The notes under the pieces: model-generated
The model's input: only the letters and a program-made list of their open reading frames with translations
What the model was told of the DNA's origin: nothing
Databases searched by the model: none
From: Vulcanimicrobiota bacterium
GTDB taxonomy: Bacteria; Vulcanimicrobiota; Vulcanimicrobiia; Vulcanimicrobiales; Vulcanimicrobiaceae
Assembly: GCA_003168375.1 (NCBI GenBank)
Contig: PMSI01000007.1
Coordinates: 186,001-250,000, forward strand
Reading direction: 5' to 3'
DNA length: 64,000 nucleotides
Shown: one piece after another, positions 16,372 through 24,518 of the stretch
How the letters are laid out: every line of letters starts with the position of its first letter
Position numbering within the stretch: position 1 is the stretch's first letter
Position numbers and translations under genes: made by a program

Positions 16372-16380
16372 CCGGGGTGA

Positions 16381-16390
16381 TATCGCGATA
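16381..16390. promoter_or_regulatory. Palindrome TATCGCGATA, candidate TetR operator
   Basis: A perfect 10-base palindrome just upstream of the TetR start, in the divergent space to the luciferase-like gene, where autoregulatory TetR sites usually lie. A second motif, CGATAGATA, follows at 16434-16442 and matches part of the inverted repeat at 14627-14642. Confidence 0.4.
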
Positions 16391-16460
16391 CGCAAACCCC
16401 GTCCTGTCGGCAAGGGAAATGCGGGTGATCGGGCGATAGATAGGCGGCGGAGGATCGGCG

Positions 16461-17582
16461 ATGCGGCTTGGCTACTTCACGATGCCCCTTCACCCTCCGT
16501 CGCGGAACTATACCGAGGTCCTCAAGGAGGATCGCGAGGCGATCGTCCTGGCGGACCGGCTCGGCTACGTCGAGGCGTTCGTCGGCGAGCACGTGACCGA
16601 CACCGCGGAGCCGGTCACGTCGTGCCTGACGTTCATCGCCTCGCTGATCGACCGGACGGAGAAGATCGTGCTGGGCAGCGGTACGGTCAATTTGCCGAAC
16701 AACCATCCGGCGCAGGTCGCGGCGCAGGTCGCGATGATCGACCACCTGCTCGAGGGACGCTTCCTGTTCGGGATCAGTCCGGGCGGCTTGCTCTCGGATG
16801 CGGAGGCGTTCGGGAATCTCGACCGCGACCGCACCGCGATGTTCGTCGAAGCGATCGACCAAGTGCTGGCGATCTGGGCCGGCGAGGCGCCCTACGATTT
16901 GCACGGCGACTACTGGACGATCTCCACCCGGCGCACGATGAACCGGGAGAGCGGTCAGGGCAGCATCGTCAAACCGTACCAGCGCCCGCATCCGCCGATC
17001 GTCGTGACCGCGGTGGCGCCGTTTTCCAAAGGCGTCGTGTCGGCGGCGCAGCGCGGCTGGACGCCGATCTCGGCGAACTTCCTCCAGCCGAACTGGGTCG
17101 CCTCGCACTGGCCGAAGTACGCGGAGGGCTGCGCCGCCGGCGGGCGGCCGGCACATCCGGCCGACTGGCGCGTCGCGAAGAGCGTCTTCGTCGCCGACGA
17201 CGAGCCGACGGCGCGGCGCTACGCCAAAGGCCACGACGGTCCGTACGCCTACTACTTCCACTCGCTGATGACGAAGCTCATCAAGAACGGCCGGCCCGAG
17301 CTGTTCAAGGCGGATCCCTCGCTGCCGAACGCGGCGATCACGCTCGACTACGTGCTCGACTCGCTGGTGATCTGCGGGACGGTCGACTCCGTCGTCGAGC
17401 AGCTGCTCGCGTTCCGCGAGAAAATCGGCGACTTCGGGACGCTGCTCTACGCCGGGCACGATTGGGTCGATCCGGCGCTCGCGAGGCGCTCGATGGAGCT
17501 GATGGCGACCGAGGTGATGCCGCGCGTGAACGCGGCGCTCGCGGCGGGCGCCGCCGCGCCGCCGAGCTCCTCGGTCGCGTAG
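16461..17582 (+). CDS. Luciferase-like flavin-dependent monooxygenase
   Basis: A 373-residue enzyme of the bacterial luciferase-like family, similar in layout to limonene monooxygenase and alkanal monooxygenases. Family marks are the start MRLGYFTMPLHPP, VEAFVGEHVTD, EKIVLGSGTVNLPNNHP, AAQVAMIDHLLEGRFLFGISPGG and, near the end, ICGTVDSVVEQLL. It needs reduced FMN, which the flavin reductase at 14057 could supply, although the two genes are in separate transcripts. GGAGG stands eight bases before the ATG. It is the first gene of a long plus-strand run with the dehydrogenase and Liv transporter genes. Confidence 0.88.
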   Translation: MRLGYFTMPLHPPSRNYTEVLKEDREAIVLADRLGYVEAFVGEHVTDTAEPVTSCLTFIASLIDRTEKIVLGSGTVNLPNNHPAQVAAQVAMIDHLLEGRFLFGISPGGLLSDAEAFGNLDRDRTAMFVEAIDQVLAIWAGEAPYDLHGDYWTISTRRTMNRESGQGSIVKPYQRPHPPIVVTAVAPFSKGVVSAAQRGWTPISANFLQPNWVASHWPKYAEGCAAGGRPAHPADWRVAKSVFVADDEPTARRYAKGHDGPYAYYFHSLMTKLIKNGRPELFKADPSLPNAAITLDYVLDSLVICGTVDSVVEQLLAFREKIGDFGTLLYAGHDWVDPALARRSMELMATEVMPRVNAALAAGAAAPPSSSVA

Positions 17583-17585
17583 CGC

Positions 17586-18479
17586 GTGGTACAGCGCGTC
17601 GGTGTCGTCGGCCTCGGGATCATGGGATCCGCGTACGCCGGTCACCTGATCGACGCCGGGTTCCCGACCTGCGGTTTCGATGTCGACGCCGGTGCGATGC
17701 GCCGCTTCGAAGAGCGCGGCGGAACGTGTGCCCCCGATCCGCGCGGCGTCGCGGCCGACGCCGGCGTCGTGATCACCGCCCTGCCGAGCGTGGCCGCGGT
17801 CAAGGCGGCATTCTTCGGTGATGACGGCCTCGCCGCCGGCGCGCACGCCGGCCTCGTCGTCCTCGAGGCCAGCACGCTGCCGCTGGCACTCAAAGAACGC
17901 TGCCGCGAAGCGATGGCCGCACGCGGCGCGGCCGTGCTCGACGCGCCGGTCAGCGGAACCGGCTCGCAAGCGCGCCTGAAAGACCTCGCGATCTACGCCA
18001 GCGGCGACGCTGCCGCATACGAGGTCGCAAGCGGCGTTCTCGCGAGCATCGCGCGAGTCGTGCGCTACGTCGGCGAGTTCGGTGCCGGCTCGAAGCTCAA
18101 ATACATCGCGAACCTGCTGGTAACGATCCACAACCTCTCGACCGCCGAAGCCGTGGTCCTCGCGCTCAAGGCCGGAATCGACCCAGCGATGATGATCGAG
18201 GTCGTCGGCGAAGGTGCCGGAGCGTCGCGGATGCTCGCCGTCCGTGGTCCGATGATGGCGGCGGGCAGCTACGACGAACCGACGATGAAGCTCGACGTCT
18301 ACCAGAAGGACATCGAGATCATCGCCGCGTTCGCGCGGGAGGTCGGCGCTCCGACGCCGCTCTTCTCGGCGAGCGCCGAGTTCTATGCGGCGGCGCTGGC
18401 CGAAGGCCGCGGAAAACAGGATACGGCCGCGATCGCTTCGGTATTGAAGGCGATGGCGGGACTCGCACCGGACCCGTAG
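17586..18479 (+). CDS. 3-hydroxyisobutyrate dehydrogenase family oxidoreductase
   Basis: A 297-residue beta-hydroxyacid dehydrogenase. The Rossmann motif is VGVVGLGIMGSAYAGHL, the substrate loop LDAPVSGTGSQARLKD, and the catalytic Lys region GAGSKLKYIANLLVTIHN. The GTG start lies three bases after the monooxygenase stop. The family oxidises 3-hydroxyisobutyrate, tartronate semialdehyde and similar 3-hydroxy acids. DAPVSGTGSQA differs slightly from the commonest DAPVSGG form, so the substrate is not assigned. Confidence 0.88.
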   Translation: MVQRVGVVGLGIMGSAYAGHLIDAGFPTCGFDVDAGAMRRFEERGGTCAPDPRGVAADAGVVITALPSVAAVKAAFFGDDGLAAGAHAGLVVLEASTLPLALKERCREAMAARGAAVLDAPVSGTGSQARLKDLAIYASGDAAAYEVASGVLASIARVVRYVGEFGAGSKLKYIANLLVTIHNLSTAEAVVLALKAGIDPAMMIEVVGEGAGASRMLAVRGPMMAAGSYDEPTMKLDVYQKDIEIIAAFAREVGAPTPLFSASAEFYAAALAEGRGKQDTAAIASVLKAMAGLAPDP

Positions 18480-18499
18480 CGCCGGCAAGGAAAAGCACG

Positions 18500-19363
18500 A
18501 TGGGCCTCCAGTTCTACGTCCAGAACGCGCTCGGCGGACTCGCCTACGGGAGCCTGCTGTTCTTGATCGCGTCCGGCCTGACGCTGATCTTCGGACTGAT
18601 GCGCATCATCAATCTGGCGCAGACGGCGTTCTATCTGCTCGGCGCGTACGTCGGGCTGACCCTGGTCGCGCACGGGACGAACTTCTGGCTCGCGAGCGTC
18701 GCGGGCGGCGCCGTGACGATGGTGCTGGGCCTGGCGGTGTACAGCGCGTTCCTCCACCGGTACCATGCCGATCACCTCACCTCGCTGCTGCTGACGCTCG
18801 GATTCGCGCTGATCCTCGACGACGGCGTGCTCGCGGTGTGGGGCGGCGATCCGCGGTCAATCGCGCCGCCGCCGGGCCTCGCCGGATCGATCCACATCGG
18901 GACGCTGGTCTTCCCCGAGTACTGGCTGGCGGTCATCGCCATCAGCTTCACCATCGCCGCGGTGCTGTTCTTCGCGTTGCAGCGCACGATGCTCGGCGTG
19001 ATGATCCGGGCGAGTGTCGACGACGAGGAGATGGCGCGCGGACTCGGCGTCGACGTCAACCGCGCGTTCTTCGTGGTGTTCGCCGCCGGCGCGTTCATCG
19101 CGGGTCTGGGCGGCCTGCTGGGTGGACCCATCACGAGCGCGTATCCGGGCCTCGACGGCGAGATCACCCCGCTCGCGTTCGCGGTGGTGATCGTCGGCGG
19201 GATGGGCAGCCTCACCGGCGCGCTGGTCGGCAGCCTGCTGATCGGGCTGGTCAACGCCTTCGGCAAAGCGATGTTCCCCGAGCTGTCCTACTTCACGATC
19301 TTCGTCCCGGTTGCGCTGATCATGGCGTTTCGACCGCAGGGCCTGTTCGGAAGGAAACTGTGA
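18500..19363 (+). CDS. livH: Branched-chain amino acid-type ABC transporter permease LivH
   Basis: A 287-residue inner-membrane permease of the LivH type, with about eight hydrophobic helices. Typical segments are LGGLAYGSLLFLIASGLTLIFGLMRIINLAQ at the start (the family's N-terminal signature), VDVNRAFFVVFAAGAFIAGLGGLLGGP and AFAVVIVGGMGSLTGALVGSLLIG. It is followed by livM (GTGA overlap), livG and livF, forming a complete high-affinity importer. Linkage to catabolic enzymes means the substrate may be an aromatic or other organic acid rather than an amino acid. Confidence 0.93.
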   Translation: MGLQFYVQNALGGLAYGSLLFLIASGLTLIFGLMRIINLAQTAFYLLGAYVGLTLVAHGTNFWLASVAGGAVTMVLGLAVYSAFLHRYHADHLTSLLLTLGFALILDDGVLAVWGGDPRSIAPPPGLAGSIHIGTLVFPEYWLAVIAISFTIAAVLFFALQRTMLGVMIRASVDDEEMARGLGVDVNRAFFVVFAAGAFIAGLGGLLGGPITSAYPGLDGEITPLAFAVVIVGGMGSLTGALVGSLLIGLVNAFGKAMFPELSYFTIFVPVALIMAFRPQGLFGRKL

Positions 19364-20337
19364 GCGTCGGCCGGCGCTGGATCGTCGCGGCGGCGGCGGG
19401 GTTCGTCGTCGCGCTGCTGCTGCCGCGGCTGGGCGTCCCGACGTTCTACGTCTCGCTGCTCACGCAGACGTGGATCTTCGCGATCGTCGCGATGAGTCTC
19501 GACCTGCTGGTCGGCTTCACCGGGCTGGTGAACTTCAGCCAAGCCGCGCTCTTCGGCGTCGGCGCCTACGCGGTCGCGATCGGCGCGACACGCTTCCACG
19601 TGACCGCGTTCGTGCCGGTGATGGCGCTCGGGATCGTCTGCGCGATGGTGACCGCGGCGATCTTCGGCCTCGTCGCGCTGCGCAGCGAAGGGGTCGGGTT
19701 CATCATCATCACGATCGCGCTCAACGAGATCGTGTGGGGGCTGGCCTACCAGTGGGTCTCGGTCAGCGGCGGCGACAACGGGATCACCGGGATCGTGCGC
19801 CCGCACGTCGGCCCGTTCGACGTCTCGGAGAACACCGGCTACTACTACGTCTGCCTGCTGTCGTTCGCGATCTGCCTGGTCTTGCTGCTGGTTCTCGTGC
19901 GCTCGCCGTTCGGGCTGGTTCTCAAAGGGGTGCGCGAGACGCCGCGCCGGATGCGCGCGCTGGGCTACAACGTGTGGCTCTACCGCTATCTCGCGATGAC
20001 GATCTCCGGCGGTTTCGCCGGGGTCGCGGGCGTGCTGTTCGCGTGGTACAACCAATTCGTCGGACCGGTCGCGCTCTCGCTCGACCAGTCGACCCAGATT
20101 CTGATCATCGTGATCCTGGGCGGGATCGGGACGCTGTACGGGCAGGTCTTCGGCGCGCTCGTCGTCGTGTTCTTGAGCAACGAGCTCAGCGCGGTGACGC
20201 AGCGCTGGGAGATGGTGCTCGGCGTCATCTACTTCGCCGTCGTGATGTACGCGCCGGGCGGGCTCGTCGTGCTGGTGCCGCGGCTGTGGAACCGGCTGCT
20301 CGGCCGGCGCACGCCGGTCACGGCGGAGGAGTCGTGA
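19360..20337 (+). CDS. livM: Branched-chain amino acid-type ABC transporter permease LivM
   Basis: A 325-residue LivM-type permease with about nine to ten membrane segments. Hallmarks are MSLDLLVGFTGLVNFSQAALFGVGAYAVAIG and the coupling-loop region RSPFGLVLKGVRETPRRMRALGYNVW, then QILIIVILGGIGTLYGQVFGAL. The GTG at 19360 overlaps the livH stop. Its own stop (20335-20337) touches the first of two tandem palindromic repeat copies at the start of livG. Confidence 0.93.
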   Translation: MSVGRRWIVAAAAGFVVALLLPRLGVPTFYVSLLTQTWIFAIVAMSLDLLVGFTGLVNFSQAALFGVGAYAVAIGATRFHVTAFVPVMALGIVCAMVTAAIFGLVALRSEGVGFIIITIALNEIVWGLAYQWVSVSGGDNGITGIVRPHVGPFDVSENTGYYYVCLLSFAICLVLLLVLVRSPFGLVLKGVRETPRRMRALGYNVWLYRYLAMTISGGFAGVAGVLFAWYNQFVGPVALSLDQSTQILIIVILGGIGTLYGQVFGALVVVFLSNELSAVTQRWEMVLGVIYFAVVMYAPGGLVVLVPRLWNRLLGRRTPVTAEES

Positions 20338-21131
20338 CCCTTCGACAGGCTCAGGATGACATGGCCCTTCGACAGGCTCAGGATGACAAGGTTTGCCTCC
20401 GGCTCGACGGCGTCTCGAAGCGCTTCGGGAGCCTGAGCGTGTTGGATGACGTCTCGATCACGATCCGGACCGGCGAGCGCTGCGGGATCATCGGACCCAA
20501 CGGGGCCGGCAAGTCGACGCTGTTCAACATCATCGCCGGCGAGCTGCCGCTCAGCCGCGGCTCGGTGCGCTTTCTCGGCAACGACGTGACGCGGGTGAGC
20601 GCCCACACGCGCGCGCGGCGCGGAATGGCGCGCACGTTTCAGACGACCACGCTCTTCCCGCGCTTGACGGTGATCGAGAACCTCGTCCTCGCACTGCAGG
20701 CGCACAGCGCCGAGCGCTTCACGATGCTGGTTCCGCGCAGCCGCTACCGCGCGCGCGACCACGAGGCGCGCGCGCTGCTCGAGCGAGTCGGGCTGGGGCC
20801 CCGGGCCGACGCGCTGGTCGATGCGCTCGGCTACGGCGAGAAGCGGCAGATCGAGATCCTGCTCGCGCTCGCGCAACGCCCCAAGCTGCTGCTCCTCGAC
20901 GAGCCGACGGCCGGTCTCGCGCCGAGCGACGCGTCGCTGGTGACCGAGATGCTCAAGCGCGAGCATGCCGGCCTGACGATGGTGCTGATCGAACACGACA
21001 TGGGGGTCGTCTTCGACGTCGTCGAGCGGCTGACGGTGCTGCATTACGGCCGCGTCGTCGCCGACGGACCGGTCGAAGCGATCCGCGCCGACGCGAACGT
21101 GCAAGAGATCTATCTGGGCGGCAAGGTGTGA
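20334..21131 (+). CDS. livG: ABC transporter ATP-binding protein LivG with repeat-derived N-terminus
   Basis: A 265-residue ATPase of the Liv importer. Walker A is GPNGAGKST, Walker B LLLLDEPTAGLAPSD, the signature region YGEKRQIEILLA, and the switch His lies in IEHDMGVVFDVV. The GTG start at 20334 overlaps the livM stop. The first 18 residues (TLRQAQDDMALRQAQDD) are the translation of two tandem 27-base units of the palindromic repeat; the conserved ATPase begins only at VCLRLDGVSKRFG. An ATG at 20361 inside the repeat is an alternative start. The extension is not part of the family and was created by repeat insertion. Confidence 0.92.
   Translation: MTLRQAQDDMALRQAQDDKVCLRLDGVSKRFGSLSVLDDVSITIRTGERCGIIGPNGAGKSTLFNIIAGELPLSRGSVRFLGNDVTRVSAHTRARRGMARTFQTTTLFPRLTVIENLVLALQAHSAERFTMLVPRSRYRARDHEARALLERVGLGPRADALVDALGYGEKRQIEILLALAQRPKLLLLDEPTAGLAPSDASLVTEMLKREHAGLTMVLIEHDMGVVFDVVERLTVLHYGRVVADGPVEAIRADANVQEIYLGGKV
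20335..20388. repeat. Two tandem palindromic repeat copies at the livM/livG junction
   Basis: Two copies of CCCTTCGACAGGCTCAGGATGACA spaced as 27-base units (20338-20364 and 20365-20388 on). Because 27 is a multiple of three, both are read in frame as L-R-Q-A-Q-D-D. The copies differ from others in the window by AGG instead of AAG in the core. Confidence 0.9.
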
Positions 21132-21829
21132 GCCTGCTCGAGGTCGACGACATCCACACCTACTACGAGCACAGCCACATCTTGCAGGGCGTCTCGCTGC
21201 AGGCCGAGAGTGGGCGCGTCACCGCGCTGCTCGGCCGCAACGGCGTCGGGAAGACGACGCTGATCCGCTCGGTGATCGGCTTCACGCCGCCGCGCACGGG
21301 CGGCATCAGGTTCTCCGGCGAGTCGATCGAACGGCTTCCGTCGCACACGATCGCGCGGCGCGGCGTCGGTCTGGTGCCGCAAGGGCGGCGCGTCTTCCCG
21401 TCGCTCACCGTCGAGGAGAACTTGCGGCTCGGCGGTCTGCCGGGACGGGCCGGGCGCTGGACGCTGGAGACCGTGTACACGATGTTCCCGCGGCTGCGCG
21501 ATCGTGTTGCGAACTACGGCGGGCAGCTCAGCGGTGGCGAGCAGCAGATGGTCGCGATCGGGCGCGCCCTGATGTCGAACCCTGTGCTGCTGCTCATGGA
21601 CGAACCGTCGGAGGGGCTAGCGCCGCTGATCGTGCGCGAGCTCGAGCGCACGATGTGCGCGCTCAAGGAGACCGGGCTCGCGATCGTGCTCGTCGAGCAG
21701 AACCTGCCGCTGGCGCTCGCGGTCGCCGACACGGCGTACATCATCAGCAAAGGGCGGGTCGTCTTCCACGGCGACCCGCAGACGATTCGCACCGACGACG
21801 AGGTTCGTACCAAGTACCTCGGAATCTAA
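21128..21829 (+). CDS. livF: ABC transporter ATP-binding protein LivF
   Basis: A 233-residue ATPase, second nucleotide-binding subunit of the Liv importer. Walker A is GRNGVGKTT, signature LSGGEQQMVAIGRAL, Walker B LLLMDEPSEGLAP, and the late VEQNLPLALAVAD is typical of LivF. The GTG start overlaps the livG stop by four bases. The C-terminus KYLGI is the normal family end. Confidence 0.93.
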   Translation: MSLLEVDDIHTYYEHSHILQGVSLQAESGRVTALLGRNGVGKTTLIRSVIGFTPPRTGGIRFSGESIERLPSHTIARRGVGLVPQGRRVFPSLTVEENLRLGGLPGRAGRWTLETVYTMFPRLRDRVANYGGQLSGGEQQMVAIGRALMSNPVLLLMDEPSEGLAPLIVRELERTMCALKETGLAIVLVEQNLPLALAVADTAYIISKGRVVFHGDPQTIRTDDEVRTKYLGI

Positions 21830-21856
21830 CTCGCACCACACCCGGAGGGACGATCG

Positions 21857-23131
21857 ATGAGGATCTCCATCAGCGCGAAGACCGCGGCGCTCGTCGCCCT
21901 GTTCGCGATACTCTGTACCGGCGTCCCGCGCCCGGCGCCCTCGGCCGACGCCGGTCCGATCAAGGTCGCGCTGCTCGCGCCGACCTCCGGGTCGGCCGCC
22001 GCCGCCGGTCACGACATGGTCGCCGGCTGGGAGCTGTACTGGAAGGAGCGCGGCGGAAAGGTCGCGGGCCGAACGGTGCAGACGACGGTCTACGACACCG
22101 CGTCGAACGCGGCGCACGCGCTCGACCAGGCGCGCCACGCCGTCGAGCAGGACGGCGCGCAGATCGTCGTCGGGCCGTACCTGGCCAACGAGGGGCTCGC
22201 GGTCGCGCCGTATACCGTCCAGCATCGCATCCCGCTGTTTCTGCCGACCGTCTCGGCCGACGATCTCTCACAGCGCCAAGCGAGCGCGTTCGTGATCAAG
22301 GTCGCAGGCTGGACCTCCAGCCTGACGACGCACGTGGCCGGCGAATGGGCGTACGAGCAGGGCTACCGCAAGGTCGTGACGCTCGCGAACAGCTACGCCT
22401 TCGGCTACGAGAACGCCGGCGGGTTCGCGCACACGTTCACGTTGAAAGGCGGCAAGATCGTCGACCAGATCTGGGCGCCGCTCGGAACCGCGGACTACAC
22501 CCCGTACATCTCGAAGGTCCAAGCATCCGCGCCGGATGCGCTCTTCGTCGAGATGGTCGGCGCGGACGCCGTGCACTTCCTCCAGCAGTGGAGCCAGCTC
22601 GGTCTCAAGAACAAGATTCCGCTGATCGCGAACGAGACGACGACCGATCAGTCCAACATCCGCTCGATCGCGCCCGAGATCGTCGAGGGGATCACCAGCT
22701 TCGGCCACTTCGCCGAAGGACGTGACGCGCCGGCGACGCGCGCGTTCATCGACAAGTACGGCAAGGCGGAAGGCGTGCTGCCGTCCTATATGGCGACCTC
22801 GTTCTACACCGCCGCGGGGTGGATCGCGCAGGCGATCGAGTCCGTACACGGCAACACCGCGGACGCCGGAACGTTTCTGCGCGCGGTGCGCGACATCAAG
22901 CTGCAGGACTCGCCGCTGGGACCGATGGTTCTCGACCAATACGGCGCTCCGATCGAAAACGTGTACGTGCGCAAGGTCGTCGCGACCACCGGCGATGCGG
23001 CGAAGTACGCCAAGACGTGGAACGTGGTCACCAAGACCTACCCGCACGTCTCGCAGTTCTGGACCTGGAAACCGGCCGACTATCTCAAGCAGCCGGTCTA
23101 CTCACCGAGCTATCAGGGGTACACGAAATGA
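21857..23131 (+). CDS. Liv-type periplasmic substrate-binding protein, first copy
   Basis: A 424-residue exported binding protein of the receptor/Leu-Ile-Val-binding type. A signal peptide covers about residues 1-30 (AALVALFAILCTGVPRPAPSADA). The mature protein starts IKVALLAPTSGSAAAAGHDM, with the two-lobed pattern VGPYLANEG, SADDLSQRQASAFVIKVAGWTSS, and a Tyr/Trp-rich end VSQFWTWKPADYLKQPVY. It is 28 bases behind livF with a good GGAGG site. Its stop overlaps the start of a second binding protein of the same subfamily. Confidence 0.9.
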   Translation: MRISISAKTAALVALFAILCTGVPRPAPSADAGPIKVALLAPTSGSAAAAGHDMVAGWELYWKERGGKVAGRTVQTTVYDTASNAAHALDQARHAVEQDGAQIVVGPYLANEGLAVAPYTVQHRIPLFLPTVSADDLSQRQASAFVIKVAGWTSSLTTHVAGEWAYEQGYRKVVTLANSYAFGYENAGGFAHTFTLKGGKIVDQIWAPLGTADYTPYISKVQASAPDALFVEMVGADAVHFLQQWSQLGLKNKIPLIANETTTDQSNIRSIAPEIVEGITSFGHFAEGRDAPATRAFIDKYGKAEGVLPSYMATSFYTAAGWIAQAIESVHGNTADAGTFLRAVRDIKLQDSPLGPMVLDQYGAPIENVYVRKVVATTGDAAKYAKTWNVVTKTYPHVSQFWTWKPADYLKQPVYSPSYQGYTK

Positions 23132-24375
23132 CGAACGCACGGCGTTTGGCCTGGCTCGCCGCGGCGAGCTTCGCGCTCACGAGTCTCGGCGCCGACACAC
23201 GGGGCGCCGGCGCGCAAGCGAAGACGTTCAAGATCGGCTTCTTGTATCCGGTCACCGGCGTCTTCGCGGCGCCCGGAAAATACATGCAAGAAGGGCTCGA
23301 GCTCTACCTGAAAGAGCACAACAACACCATGGGCGGGCTGAAGGTCGACGTCGACGTCGCCGACGATCAAGGGAATCCGTCGGTCGGCCTGACGCAGATC
23401 CGCAAGCTCGTCGAGCAGGACCACGTCGACGTCATCTTCGGGCCGCTCTCGGCGGCGGTCGGCTCGGCGCTCGTGCCGTACATCGAGCAGCACAAGATCG
23501 CCGCCGTCTATCCGATCGTCTCCTCGGACGATCTGACGCAGCGCACGCCGAGCGACTACATCGTGCGGACCGAGTGGACGAGCAGCCAGCCGACGCACGT
23601 GCTGGCCGATTACGCGTACAAGACGCTCAAGTACCGCAAGGTCGCGACCGTCGCGTACGACTTCAGCTTCGGCTGGGAGAGTCTGGGCGGCTTCATCGAC
23701 ACGTTCCAGCGCGACGGCGGCAAGATCACCAAAGAGGTCTGGACGCCGCTGGTGACCTCGGACTACTCGCCGTACCTCTCGGCGATCCCGCGCGACGTCG
23801 ACGCGGTGATGTGCAGCTACTCCGGTGCCGCGGCGATCAACTTCATCAAGCAGTACAAGGCGTTCGGGCTGAAGATGCCGCTGATCTGTCAGGGCAATAC
23901 GACGGATGAGAGTACGCTTCAGGAGACGCCTGACGCCGCCGGGATGATCACGGCGCTGCAGTACACCGCCGCGCTGAAGTCGCCGGCGAACGACAAGTTC
24001 GTCGCGGCGTACACCAAAGCGTACGGGCACGAGCCGTCGTACTACGCCGAAGGGACGTACGTCGGCGCGCAATACCTCGATCGCGGCTTGGCGGCGGTCA
24101 AGGGTAACAGCGCCGACGCCGTCGCGTTCGTCAAAGCGATGCGCGCGGTGCGGGTCACCGACGCTCCACGCGGTCCGCTCCACCTCGACGACCGCGGCAG
24201 CCCGGTGCAGAACATCTACATCCGCCGCGTCGACTCGGTGGGCGGCAAGCTGCAGAACGTCGTGCTCCAGACCTACCCGAACGTCTCGCAGTTCTGGACC
24301 TACAACCCCACGGAGTACTTGAAGCAGCCGGTCTACGACCGCACGCACCCACCCTGCAACGCCTGCGGCAGCTAA
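23128..24375 (+). CDS. Liv-type periplasmic substrate-binding protein, second copy
   Basis: A 415-residue paralogue of the preceding protein, coupled by an ATGA overlap. A signal peptide spans about residues 1-31 (ends GAGAQA). The body IGFLYPVTGVFAAPGKYMQEG, FGPLSAAVGSALVPYI, SSDDLTQRTPSDYIVRTEWTSSQPT and the end VSQFWTYNPTEYLKQPVYD run in parallel with the first copy, so the pair arose by tandem duplication. Differences in the ligand lobe suggest the transporter accepts two related ligands. The extreme C-terminus PPCNACGS has two cysteines. Confidence 0.9.
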   Translation: MTNARRLAWLAAASFALTSLGADTRGAGAQAKTFKIGFLYPVTGVFAAPGKYMQEGLELYLKEHNNTMGGLKVDVDVADDQGNPSVGLTQIRKLVEQDHVDVIFGPLSAAVGSALVPYIEQHKIAAVYPIVSSDDLTQRTPSDYIVRTEWTSSQPTHVLADYAYKTLKYRKVATVAYDFSFGWESLGGFIDTFQRDGGKITKEVWTPLVTSDYSPYLSAIPRDVDAVMCSYSGAAAINFIKQYKAFGLKMPLICQGNTTDESTLQETPDAAGMITALQYTAALKSPANDKFVAAYTKAYGHEPSYYAEGTYVGAQYLDRGLAAVKGNSADAVAFVKAMRAVRVTDAPRGPLHLDDRGSPVQNIYIRRVDSVGGKLQNVVLQTYPNVSQFWTYNPTEYLKQPVYDRTHPPCNACGS

Positions 24376-24386
24376 CGTCTCCATTC

Positions 24387-24518
24387 CCGCCCTTCGACAA
24401 GCTCGGGATGACAACGATAGGTGCAACACGCGGTGAGTTTGTCTAAGGGTCAGGCTGACGTGACTCCCCTCATGTCATCCTGACCCTTCGACGGGCTCAG
24501 GGTGACTCGAAGGGCGGG
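24387..24518. repeat. Cluster of palindromic repeats between binding protein and cysteine dioxygenase-like gene
   Basis: Three elements. One copy is at 24387-24413 (CCCTTCGACAAGCTCGGGATGACA). A degenerate copy around 24434-24459 (GTTTGTCTAAGGGTCAGG) contains the stop codon of the minus-strand cysteine dioxygenase-like gene. A full copy at 24473-24506 has arms TGTCATCCTGA and TCAGGGTGAC plus the tail TCGAAGGGCGGG. The whole convergent gap is made of such sequence, which may act as a two-way transcription end. Confidence 0.85.
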
